Shown: in pieces, positions 1 to 7,200 of the stretch
How positions within the stretch are numbered: position 1 is the first letter of the stretch
How the letters are laid out: every line of letters begins with the position of its first letter
From: Verrucomicrobiota bacterium
GTDB taxonomy: Bacteria; Verrucomicrobiota; Verrucomicrobiia; Opitutales; Opitutaceae
Reading direction: 5' to 3'
DNA length: 10,664 nt
Assembly (NCBI GenBank): GCA_030916665.1
Contig: JAUPWC010000422.1
Location: 1 to 10,664 of the forward strand
The notes under the pieces: generated by a model
What the model was told of the DNA's origin: nothing
The model's input: the letters and a program-made list of their open reading frames with translations, nothing else
Database searches by the model: none
Made by a program: the position numbers and the translations under genes

Positions 1-1
1 C

Positions 2-94
2 CCCCCCGACGACAACGCCGACCTCCGGGCCGAGCCGCACTCGAAGGTCCGGCCCGACTCCCTCGTCATGCCCGGCCTCGTCTCGGGCTGCTGA
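2..94 (+). CDS. C-terminal end of an unidentified protein (partial, cut by window edge)
   Basis: An open frame enters from the left edge and ends at TGA 92-94. It encodes about 30 residues, rich in Asp, Pro and Arg and ending in the residues PGLVSGC. All its visible codons end in G or C, as in the confirmed genes here, which supports real coding over chance. The fragment is too short to show a domain, so I do not recognise the family. It converges on the SRAP gene, whose stop lies 38 bp downstream on the other strand. Confidence 0.5.
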   Translation, partial: PPDDNADLRAEPHSKVRPDSLVMPGLVSGC

Positions 95-103
95 CTCGGC
101 CTT

Positions 104-127
104 CCGGAGCGACCGCCTGCCCTCCGG
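104..127. terminator. Weak inverted repeat between convergent gene ends
   Basis: CCGGAG at 104-109 pairs with CTCCGG at 122-127 across a 12-nt loop, between two converging stop codons. Neither side has a clear T-tract, so this is only a possible bidirectional termination structure, called mainly from its position. Confidence 0.22.
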
Positions 128-132
128 GGCGT

Positions 133-834
133 TCAGAAACCGAACGCTCCCTGTGGATCAACGAAAGGTGCCACGGGCTCGACGCAGGCCGGCACATCGT
201 GGCGCGCGCTGTTGACCACCTCGCCCACCGGCCAAGCCTGCATGCGCTTTTCGTCGAAGGGGACACAGAGGCTCGCCAATTCCCCGGCGGAGAGCGGGCC
301 CGGCTTCAACCAGCGCTCCAACCGGTCACCGTCCAGGATCACAGGCATCCGCTGATGGATGTCTGCCATCAGCCGATTGGGGCCGCAGGTCAGCAGGGCG
401 TAGGCTTCCGGCTGAAGCGCGGTGGCCTCGTCGCAGATGCCGGCGATGAAAAACGGCTGCCGCTCCCGCAACGAAATCAAATGCGGTTGCCGGACTTGTT
501 CGTTGATGCGCTTCCATTCGAAAAAGCCGTCCGCGGGCACCGCACACCGCCGGTGCTGCACCGCTTGCCGGAACGTGGGTTTCGCCAGCACCTCCTCGGA
601 CCGGGCGTTGAAATGCACCGCCTCGGTCGTCCCTCCCGTCGGACGCAACGGCGCCAAGCCCCAGCGCATGGTCCCGGCGCTTCGCCCGCCGGTTCGATCC
701 GCCCGCACGACGGGATTGCGCTGGGTCGGGGCGACATTGAAGCGCGCCATCAGTTCTTCGTATTTCTGTCCGGTCAGGCTCTCGATCAACCGCTTCAAGG
801 CCTCGGCCTGTTGGAGAGTGTAGCGTCCGCACAT
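133..834 (-). CDS. SRAP-domain abasic-site processing protein (YedK/HMCES family)
   Basis: This 233-aa protein has the length expected of a bacterial SOS-response-associated peptidase (SRAP) protein. Family members bind abasic sites in single-stranded DNA and form a covalent thiazolidine link through Cys2 once Met1 is removed, shielding the lesion during replication. The start is fixed by the MCGRY N-terminus, because the reactive Cys must be residue 2; the longer open frame upstream is therefore not used. The other family active-site residues are visible: Asn76 in HFNARSE, Glu106 in ADGFFEWK and His160 in IHQRMPVIL. MRWGL near residue 56 is also typical. The gene starts 32 bp after the LmbE-like gene on the same strand and is probably co-transcribed with it, though no functional link is obvious. 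No Shine-Dalgarno sequence is evident. The family call is very secure. Confidence 0.95.
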   Translation of the reverse strand: MCGRYTLQQAEALKRLIESLTGQKYEELMARFNVAPTQRNPVVRADRTGGRSAGTMRWGLAPLRPTGGTTEAVHFNARSEEVLAKPTFRQAVQHRRCAVPADGFFEWKRINEQVRQPHLISLRERQPFFIAGICDEATALQPEAYALLTCGPNRLMADIHQRMPVILDGDRLERWLKPGPLSAGELASLCVPFDEKRMQAWPVGEVVNSARHDVPACVEPVAPFVDPQGAFGF

Positions 835-866
835 GGATTCGGCCGGCAGGATCGCGCAGGCAATGC

Positions 867-2195
867 TCAGCGCCGGATGAGAAACGCCTCGCGCAGACGG
901 ATCGCGTCCTCGCGGGTGACGACGAAGAAAAGTTCGTTGGGGCGCGGGCCGCGGCGGTAGTAATCGTGGTTTTTCCAGGAGGCGCGCACCTCGTCGCTCA
1001 CCGGCGGGGTGCCGTCGCGCAGGTCGAAGGCGCGCAAGTCGTGCATGGCCTCGAGGGCGACGAGCTTGAGCTTCTGGTCCAGCGGCGAAAGCGGCAGCGA
1101 CACCAGCCCGCTGAAAAACAGCTCCGACCGGCTCGTGGGCGGCAGTCCGCTCATGGCGTTGCGGTCGCCCAGCGGCCAGGCTTCGTTCTCCATCGCATGG
1201 TTGGTGTAAAGGTAGAGTTCGCACTTGCCCGGCCACTTCGCGAGGGCGTCGATCAGCGCGATGGTCGTGAACTGGTGGTCGGGATGCGCGTCGAGCAGCG
1301 GATGCGGCGCGACAATGACCTCGGGTTTCACGCGGTGCAGCTCCCGCACGAGATCGTCCACCAGCGCCTGCCAGGTCCCCTTGAAGGGACGGTCGCGGAG
1401 CGCGGCGTCCATATTGAGACTGCGATAATAGCCGGGTGCGTCCAGTTTCGCCATGAGCGGCGGCACCGCTGTCGTCGGCGCGGCCTGCATCTGCCGCAAC
1501 ACACCGTCGTAGTAACCGAGGTTGCGCGCCTTGCCCGGAAAAACGCCGCCGTAGAACGGCACGCTGATGCTGTCCCAGGTGCGGATCCAGCCCTTGATCC
1601 GGTAGTGTTCGGCCGGTTCGGTGAACAACGTGACGAAATTCTCCCCACCGGCGTCACCGGCGGTCACCGTGACCACATCCGCGCCGGTCTGGCGGTAGAG
1701 CCCGAAGGCCGCGATCTCGGCATCGTCGGGATGCGGCGCGAGCACAAGCACACGACGTCCGGCCAGCCGGCTGTTCGCATACACGAAAACACGGGCGGCG
1801 CCGGGCGCCCAGACCGCGCCTTCGCCCTTCAGCTGCACGCGCTCGCCTGCGGCCGACATCAAAGGGCTGACGTCGAGAAACCGGCGTCCACGCGCCCCCG
1901 CCTCGAATACCTGGCGGACCACGACGCCGCCACGCTCCGCCTGCACCGCCGGGGCTTCGCCCGAGGTTTCCGACAGGGTGATTTCGAGAAACGCGGTTTC
2001 CCCCCGCCTGGTTCCGGGCCAGCGGAAACCCGTGGCCTCCAGCTCAACGGTCGCGCTGATCCCGCCCTTGGCCAGATCGTAGGCATAGTCGCTCGGCGGA
2101 TCGAAGCGCGGGCGCTGGGCGACACTCATCACGCTCAGGCTGAGCCCGAGAGCCAGCGCGATGACATTGCCTGCACGAGGAAGGGTAAACCTCAT
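867..2195 (-). CDS. Exported LmbE/PIG-L family deacetylase with N-terminal beta-type extension
   Basis: This is a 442-aa protein. Residues 1-27 look like a Sec signal peptide: basic start, hydrophobic run ALALGLSLSVMSV, small residues before AQ. Residues about 30-145 form an unassigned region of alternating hydrophobic segments, probably beta-rich. The LmbE fold then starts with the metal-binding motif PHPDDAE at 154-160. A second histidine motif, HPDH at 304-307, lies in VAPHPLLDAHPDH. LmbE/PIG-L enzymes are zinc-dependent and remove acetyl groups from N-acetylglucosamine-type substrates such as GlcNAc-PI or the mycothiol and bacillithiol precursors. The substrate here cannot be read from sequence; export suggests a periplasmic or extracellular amino-sugar conjugate. 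I chose the ATG at 2195 because it gives the signal peptide directly; the frame is open further upstream, but only into low-complexity Arg-rich sequence. The gene is divergent from the DUF3500 gene and is followed at 32 bp by SRAP. Confidence 0.88.
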   Translation of the reverse strand: MRFTLPRAGNVIALALGLSLSVMSVAQRPRFDPPSDYAYDLAKGGISATVELEATGFRWPGTRRGETAFLEITLSETSGEAPAVQAERGGVVVRQVFEAGARGRRFLDVSPLMSAAGERVQLKGEGAVWAPGAARVFVYANSRLAGRRVLVLAPHPDDAEIAAFGLYRQTGADVVTVTAGDAGGENFVTLFTEPAEHYRIKGWIRTWDSISVPFYGGVFPGKARNLGYYDGVLRQMQAAPTTAVPPLMAKLDAPGYYRSLNMDAALRDRPFKGTWQALVDDLVRELHRVKPEVIVAPHPLLDAHPDHQFTTIALIDALAKWPGKCELYLYTNHAMENEAWPLGDRNAMSGLPPTSRSELFFSGLVSLPLSPLDQKLKLVALEAMHDLRAFDLRDGTPPVSDEVRASWKNHDYYRRGPRPNELFFVVTREDAIRLREAFLIRR

Positions 2196-2281
2196 GCGAT
2201 TCAACAGACCACGGAACCGAACGCGCGGCAAGGCCCAAGCCCATCGCTTGCGTCCACCCGGCTTTCGGGTAGCCGTTGCCC
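2196..2281. promoter_or_regulatory. Divergent intergenic region between LmbE-like and DUF3500 genes
   Basis: This 86 bp gap separates two start codons facing away from each other, so promoters for both genes must lie here or inside the opposite gene. No convincing -35/-10 pair is visible in this GC-rich stretch. A small hairpin, ACCCG-GCTTT-CGGGT, occupies 2256-2270, just upstream of the DUF3500 start. Neither start has a recognisable Shine-Dalgarno sequence. Confidence 0.35.
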
Positions 2282-3319
2282 ATGCCCCACCCCACCCGGC
2301 TCGCCGTGCTGTTCCTGGCTTTCTCGCTGACCGTCCTCGCCCACGACCATCATCCGCCCGGCGAGGAGATGGCCGCCGCGGCCGGAGCATGGCTGAAATC
2401 CCTCGACGCCGCCCAGCGGCAGTCAGCCGTCTATCCGCTCGCCGACGAGGAGCGCGAAAACTGGCACTTCGTGCCCAAGTCCCGGAACGGCGTTCCGCTC
2501 AAGGACATGACGCCCGCCCAGCGCCAGCTCGCGCGCGGGCTCGTCGCCGCCGGCCTCAGCCAGCGCGGCCTGCTCACGACTGACGCGATCATCGCGCTCG
2601 AAGACGTGCTGTTCGCCATGGAGGGCACCGCCCGCCGCGACCGCGGGCTGTATCATTTCACGGTCTTCGGCACGCCCAACCAACACGGCACCTGGGGCTG
2701 GCGCATCGAAGGGCACCACCTCTCGGTGAACTTCCTCATCGCGGAAGGCACCAGGGTCTCGGCCACGCCGATGTTCTTCGGTTCAAATCCCGCCGAGGTG
2801 CGCATCGAGCACACGCAAAAGGGCCGGCGCGCACTCGCCCCCGAGGAGGACCTCGGCCGCGCGCTCATGAAATCTCTCGACGACGAACAGCGCCGGATCG
2901 CGCTCATCGCCACGCGCGCCCCGGCCGACATCATCACCGGCAACGACCGCGAGGCGAAACTCGCCGCGCCCACCGGCCTGCCCTACGCACGGATGACCGC
3001 CGCCCAACAGGCGCAACTGCGAGCCTTGGCCGAGGTGTATGCCGGGCGCCTCCGTCCCGAACTCGCCGCCATCGAACTCCAGAGGATCGCCGACCGCGGC
3101 TGGAACAACGTGCATTTCGCCTGGGCCGGCAGCATCGAGCCGGGCGACGCCCACTACTACCGCATTCACAGCCCCGATTTCGTCATCGAATATGACAACA
3201 CTCAGAATGGCGCGAATCACATCCACACGACCTGGAGGGACTTCCGCGGGGACTTCGGGTGGGACCTGCTCAGGGAGCATCTTCTTGAGTCACACGCTCA
3301 AGATAAATCCAAGCAGTAA
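2282..3319 (+). CDS. Secreted DUF3500-family protein
   Basis: This is a 345-aa protein with an N-terminal signal peptide (about residues 1-20, hydrophobic run LAVLFLAFSLTVLA) followed by a His/Asp cluster, HDHH. The rest matches the DUF3500 family along its length. Landmarks are WHFVP near 61, FTVFGTPNQHGTWGWRIEGHHLS at about 126-148, FFGSNPAEV near 165, and the C-terminal HYYRIHSPDFVIEYDN then NHIHTTWRDFRGDFG at 291-326. The conserved His and Asp/Asn residues suggest a metal or small-molecule site, but the family has no settled function and I do not assign one. ATG 2282 is preferred over the in-frame TTG two codons earlier. Transcription is divergent from the LmbE-like deacetylase; both are predicted to be exported, so a shared extracytoplasmic role is possible but unproven. 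No terminator follows within about 100 bp. Confidence 0.9.
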   Translation: MPHPTRLAVLFLAFSLTVLAHDHHPPGEEMAAAAGAWLKSLDAAQRQSAVYPLADEERENWHFVPKSRNGVPLKDMTPAQRQLARGLVAAGLSQRGLLTTDAIIALEDVLFAMEGTARRDRGLYHFTVFGTPNQHGTWGWRIEGHHLSVNFLIAEGTRVSATPMFFGSNPAEVRIEHTQKGRRALAPEEDLGRALMKSLDDEQRRIALIATRAPADIITGNDREAKLAAPTGLPYARMTAAQQAQLRALAEVYAGRLRPELAAIELQRIADRGWNNVHFAWAGSIEPGDAHYYRIHSPDFVIEYDNTQNGANHIHTTWRDFRGDFGWDLLREHLLESHAQDKSKQ

Positions 3320-3457
3320 TCTGTGTCTATTTCGCTGAACGCCTGTTGTTTAGCACTTGTTTAAGCTCGTGTCTTAAAATTCCTAAAAAAATTCTGGACT
3401 CAAACGCTCCGGTTCGCACTTTCAGCGTCGCATCAGGAAAGGATCGGCCCAAAAGAC
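3320..3457 (+). other. AT-richer gene-free stretch, possible promoter for downstream RNA
   Basis: Base composition drops sharply to AT here, especially at 3345-3395, against the GC-rich genes around it. TTGTTT occurs twice, about 5 bases apart, followed by TAAAAT (5 of 6 matches to a -10 box) near 3375. The spacing to either TTGTTT is not the usual 17 bp, so the promoter reading is weak. No gene is visible. Confidence 0.3.
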
Positions 3458-3603
3458 CGGTTCTGCCAACCGAGCCTAGGAGTGGTTACGGTGGTTTCGA
3501 GTGACGCAAGACACCCGGATGTGAGAGCGGTAAAACGCTCTAACAAAAAACTCCTCCTAAAAAGCGAAACGCCGCCTGATGCCCTCAGGCGGCGTTCGTT
3601 TTT
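3458..3603 (+). ncRNA. Candidate structured RNA ending in an intrinsic terminator
   Basis: Several complementary segments nest within a gap that shows no coding signal. A hairpin at 3458-3472 pairs CGGTT with AACCG around CTGCC. A closing helix pairs AGGAGT 3478-3483 with ACTCCT 3550-3555, continued by GTTA 3485-3488 with TAAC 3541-3544. Inside it lie a short helix, GGTG 3490-3493 with CACC 3512-3515, and a hairpin, GAGCG 3525-3529 with CGCTC 3536-3540 around a 6-nt A-rich loop. This makes a three-way-junction-like fold followed 12 nt later by a strong terminator. It could be a free small RNA (6S-like or other) or an attenuating leader for the gene at 3661. The pairings are read from sequence; the function is inferred, and I do not recognise an RNA family. 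Confidence 0.4.
3568..3603 (+). terminator. Strong intrinsic terminator (12 bp perfect stem)
   Basis: AACGCCGCCTGA at 3568-3579 pairs perfectly with 3585-3596 around the loop TGCCC, and five T residues follow at 3599-3603. The other strand also reads stem then TTTCGCTTTTT, so it may work in both directions. It ends 57 bp before the small integrase-like gene, which fits either the end of a small RNA or a leader attenuator. Confidence 0.85.
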
Positions 3604-3613
3604 CCGGAAAAAC
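3598..3613. promoter_or_regulatory. Perfect 16 bp palindrome, possible operator
   Basis: GTTTTTCCGGAAAAAC is an exact dyad overlapping the terminator's T-tract and ending 47 bp before the start codon of the small DNA-binding-like gene. A dimeric regulator, possibly that gene's own product, could bind here. The T and A runs could also simply be a bidirectional terminator tail, so the operator reading is speculative. Confidence 0.3.
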
Positions 3614-3660
3614 CCTGATGCGCGAACGATTAACCAAAAACAGCTAACCGCTCACGCATC

Positions 3661-3921
3661 ATGTCCACCAACCTCCTCACCCTCGCCTCGCTGCGCATCA
3701 GCGAGTCGAACCCGAACCACCACCTCTGGAACAACAACGGAACGTGGTTCCTGCACTACACGGTCTATCCGACCCCCTTCACCAAGGAGCGCATCCGCCG
3801 CTCTCTCGGCACGAAGGACGTCAAGGTCGCCCGCGAACGCCGCGACAACTTCTTCAGCCTGCTGGCCAAACAGAGCGCCGCCGGCGTTCCGGTGGCCGAG
3901 CAGACCACGGCCTTCGCCTGA
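3661..3921 (+). CDS. Small orphan protein resembling the arm-binding N-terminus of tyrosine integrases
   Basis: This 86-aa protein has codons ending mostly in G or C, so composition agrees with the host genes. Residues about 22-50 (LWNNNGTWFLHYTVYP, then RIRRSLGTKDVKVARERRD to residue 62) follow the pattern of integrase arm-type DNA-binding modules: strands with an aromatic core, a turn, an SLGTKD-like strand, then a basic helix. Full integrases continue into a SAM-like core-binding domain and a catalytic domain with the Arg-His-Arg-Tyr set; here the frame stops after a short Ala/Gln-rich tail, and no such sequence follows. It is therefore either a domesticated stand-alone DNA-binding protein or an integrase remnant; clean codon use, a proper stop and a dedicated terminator favour the former. 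No Shine-Dalgarno precedes the ATG. Coding status is likely; the integrase similarity is my reading of the motif pattern. Confidence 0.72.
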   Translation: MSTNLLTLASLRISESNPNHHLWNNNGTWFLHYTVYPTPFTKERIRRSLGTKDVKVARERRDNFFSLLAKQSAAGVPVAEQTTAFA

Positions 3922-3946
3922 GCCAGGCCAAAGCCCCGATCCTTTC

Positions 3947-3975
3947 AAGGCGCGCCCACCGGCGCGCCTTTTTTT
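3947..3975 (+). terminator. Intrinsic terminator after the small integrase-like gene
   Basis: AAGGCGCGCC at 3947-3956 pairs perfectly with 3961-3970 around a CACC loop, and seven T residues run through 3969-3975. It lies 25 bp past the stop codon at 3921, a textbook position and form. The reverse strand lacks a T-tract, so it acts on plus-strand transcripts only. Confidence 0.92.
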
Positions 3976-3979
3976 GCCG

Positions 3980-4203
3980 GTAGGGCGAGTCGTCCCGACG
4001 AGCCGCTGTAGCGGCACTCTATGAGCGCCGTTCAACCCGGATCTGGTTTTGCCTGAGATTTTGTAGCCCTGCGCGGTAACGCAGGGACAGGAATCTGCGC
4101 CTGCATCCGGAAATCCCGCGGCTCCCGCCGCGTACACCGGCAATCGCGGAATCCGGGTTCAACTCTCTCGGCGGTCATAGACCGGCGGCTACAGCGAGCC
4201 GTG
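3980..4203. repeat. REP/BIME-like cluster of GTAG-headed palindromes
   Basis: Four units each consist of GTAG followed by an imperfect palindrome. On the plus strand they are GTAG 3980-3983 with arms 3984-3992/3996-4004; GTAG 4008-4011 with arms 4012-4019/4023-4030; and GTAG 4063-4066 with CCCTGCG/CGCAGGG at 4067-4086. On the minus strand, GTAG 4192-4189 heads a palindrome centred on 4177-4179. The outer parts also match each other in inverted orientation: about 3999-4042 against 4150-4203, sharing CGCTGTAGC, TCTATGA, CGCCG and AACCCGGAT. GTAG plus palindrome is the hallmark of REP elements moved by RAYT transposases, so this is probably a non-autonomous cluster. It fills the gap between the terminator at 3975 and the next gene's stop, and could also help end transcription from the minus strand. 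No transposase gene is present. Confidence 0.65.
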
Positions 4204-4206
4204 TCC

Positions 4207-7200
4207 TCACGGAATCCGCAGCTGCATGCCGATGCGGAGCGCGCTGCTGCCCTGGAGGACGTCGCGGTTGGCCTGGAAAATATCCTGCCAGCGGTTCGGG
4301 GTGCCGTAGTAGCGCAGGCTGATGCGGGAAAGCGAGTCGCCTTCGGCCACCGTGTGGAAACGCAGCTCGGCCGAAGGGCTCGGTGCCGTGCGCACCACCG
4401 GCGGGGGGCCGCCCGCGGCAATCGTGGAGGCCGGTGTGCCCAGCCGGGCGGCGGCGGCAATCTGGTCCAGCGTGCCCTGGGCCTGGTTGAGGCGGGCGGC
4501 AAGCGCTGCGTTCTCGGTGCGCAGCCGGCCGATGGTGGCGCCGCGTTCGCGTTCCTGGGCGGCGTGGGCCTCGGTCAACCGCGCCTGGTTGGCGCGGGCC
4601 GCCTCGAGTTCGCGACGCAGTTGGGCGAGCTGGGCGGTGGCGGCATCGACGTTTTGCTGACCGCTGCGCTCGGCGTCGGCCTTGAGCTGCTCCGCCGTGC
4701 TCGCGACCTGGGTGAGGCGGGCGATGTCGGCCCGGTAGGATTCGACCAGCCGGCGCATGTCCTCGCGCTCCTGTTCCAACCGTGCGTTGGCCTGGGTGAG
4801 TTCGGCCACGGTCGCCGTGTGGGTTTCGTCGGCCCGATCGGCCTCGGTCAGGCGCGCGTGGAGGGCCGCCAGCTCCGCTTCGGCCTTCTGGGCGGCCTGT
4901 CTGCTGAGCGCCGCCTGCTGCTCCAGATCGGCCCTGCTCTTCTGCAAAGCCTCGTGCTCACGCTGCAACTGCACCAGCTGCGCGCCGACCGTCTCGAGCC
5001 TTTCCTGCAAGGCGGCGTTGTCATCGGCCATGCCGGGCAGCACGGTCGCCACCTTCTGCGCGTCGGTGAGCTGCGCGCGCAGGCTTTCCCGTTCTTCGGT
5101 GAGGGCCCGCAGTTCCGCCGCCTGCTGCTGCACCTGCCGGCGCGATTCCTCGGCGGCGGCGGTCAGCTCCCGGATGCGGGTCTGCCCCTGGGCAAACTCG
5201 TCCCGCACGCTGGCGGTGTCGCTCTCCTTGGCTGCAACCAGGGCCCGGTTGGCCTCGGTGAGCGAGCGGTTGGCTTCGCGCGAGCGTTGGAGCTGTCCGG
5301 CGAGCGTGCTGATCTCGCGTGCGGCACCGGTCCGCTCCTCCTCGGCCTGCGCCTCGATTTCCTTCACGCGCGCCTGCAGCGTGCTGATCTCCATGCGGAA
5401 CGCGTCGGGATTCGCGGCGCTCACGGCCTGCGACTGGGCGGCCAGGGCGGCGGCGGCCGCCTTCTGCGCGTTGTCGAGATCCTGTTCAAGCTTCTGGTTT
5501 TCGGCGGTCAGTTCGCCCACCGTGGCGTTGAGTTTCTCCACCGTGCGGTTGGCCTCGGCCAGTTCCGCCCGGACCCGGCCGCTCTCGTCTCCGCTGCGGG
5601 TGCGGATGGTGAGCGCGTCGGCCAGCTGCTTCTCCACCCCGGCGAGTCTCTCCGTGCTCAGGGTCCGTTCGCGGCGGCTCGTGTCCAGGGCCGCGGTGAG
5701 CCGCTCGTGGTCGAGCGCCAGCTGCTCGTTTTTCCCGCGCAGGGCGTCGGCGGAAACCAGCTGCTGCTGCAAGCGGTCGTTGTCCTCGCGCAGCCTGACG
5801 GTCTCGGCCGCGCCCTGCCGGAGTTTGGCCAGCTCGTCGCGCAAGGCGCCGGCTTCACCCGCGCTCTGCTTCGCCGCGGCGAAATCCTGCTCCAACCGGT
5901 CATTGGCCGCGGTCAGCTCGGCGACGGAGGCGCCGCTCTTCTCCAGGGCCGCGTTGGCCTCGCGCAACTGGCGGCGCAAGTCGGCCGAGCCGGCGCCGGA
6001 GGCCTCTCCCTGTTGCTGCGCGGCGGTCAGCTCGCGCTGCAGGTCGGCGATGCGCGTGTTGGCCTGGACCAGCGAGTCGCGCAACGAGGCCGCGTTGACG
6101 GAATCGGAACGGGCCGCGGCCAGCTGAGCCTGCAAACCGGCGACGGTCTCGGAGAGTTCGCCCACCTGCGCCTTCAGCTTCGCGACTTCGGCCTGCCCCT
6201 GCTCCGGCGCCTGACTGGGGGCCGTCTGCGGCTCAACGGGTTGCGGGCGCTCCGCGCGCTGTTGCTCCAAGCCCGCCTGGCGCAGGCGCAGGTCGGCCAC
6301 CGTGCCCTCCAGCAAGGCCACCGCGGCGGTCTTTTCGTTGAGGGTTTTCTCCAGCGACTGCGACCACTGCTCCAGGTCGGCCTTCTCGCTCTGCAGCGTC
6401 CGCACCTGCTGCTGGAGAACATCTCCACCCGCCGCGGGCGTGGCTTCCGACTTGCTGCGGAGCGTGCGCACCTGGCTGTTGAGCGAAAGCAGCTCGCGGG
6501 TGGCACGCTTGACCTCGTCGTTGAGCCGGGCGTTGTCGCGCTGAAGATTGGCCACGATGGCGGATGGCGGCGCTGAGTCGGCCCCAACCGGTGCCGCCGA
6601 TGGCCCGGCGGCCTTTTCCTGCTGGAGGCGCTGGTTCGCCTCGGCCAGCTTTGCGTTGGCCTGCTCCGCTTCGCGAATCGCCCCGGTGGACTGCTCCAGG
6701 CGGGTTTTGAACGCCGCGACCTCGCCCTGCAGTCGGGAAACCTCCGCGGCTGCCGCATCCGGCTGGGTGCTCCCGCTTGCCCGCAGCTGCTGCAATTCCT
6801 GCTGCAGATCGCGGATCTGCACCGTCAGCATCGAGGACTGGCGCTCGGCGGTTTCCTTCTCCGTGGTGAGCGTTTCCACCCGCGCCGCGAGCCGGCGGCT
6901 CTGTTCGCGCAGTTGCTCCACGAGGCTGCCCGCGGCGGTGCCGCTCTCCGGCGCGGGGTTCGCCGCCTGGCGCGACGCGGTCGCCGTCCCGGCCGCAGGT
7001 GCTTCGCCCAGCTGGCGCGTCGCCGCGGCCAATTGTTCCTGGGTCAGGCGGCGGGCCAGCGCCTCGCGCGCCTCGGCGTTCGCTCCGCCCTGCACCGCCC
7101 GGCTCAGCCAGACATAGGCCTGCACGGGGTCCGCCGCCACGCCCGGACGGCCCTCGGAAAGGAGCAGGCCGTAGTTGACCTGCGCGGGGGCAAAGCCCTG

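Noticed and set aside
835..1236. 134-codon upstream extension of the SRAP protein
   Set aside because: SRAP chemistry needs Cys at position 2, so translation must begin at MCGRY.
966..2330. A 454-codon plus-strand open frame opposite the LmbE-like gene
   Set aside because: It lacks any domain and overlaps the clear PHPDD and HPDH motifs on the other strand.
2196..2390. 65-codon upstream extension of the LmbE-like protein
   Set aside because: It is Arg/Gly-rich low-complexity sequence overlapping the divergent DUF3500 gene, and it would bury the signal peptide.
3485..3518. GACGCAAG and GGTTAC fragments recall c-di-GMP-I riboswitches
   Set aside because: The GGCAAACC element, the tetraloop receptor arrangement and the order of segments are missing, so it is left as an unassigned structured RNA.
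3482..4024. 180-codon plus-strand frame across the gap and small gene
   Set aside because: It runs through the terminators and overlaps the 86-aa gene in another frame, with Ser/Arg/Pro-rich low-complexity sequence.
4201..6576. A 791-codon open frame on the plus strand, rich in Gly, Leu and Arg
   Set aside because: It is antisense to the coiled-coil region. Repetitive GC-rich codons there keep the opposite strand open. It has no recognisable domain, while the minus frame has a signal peptide, Sel1 and LysM.
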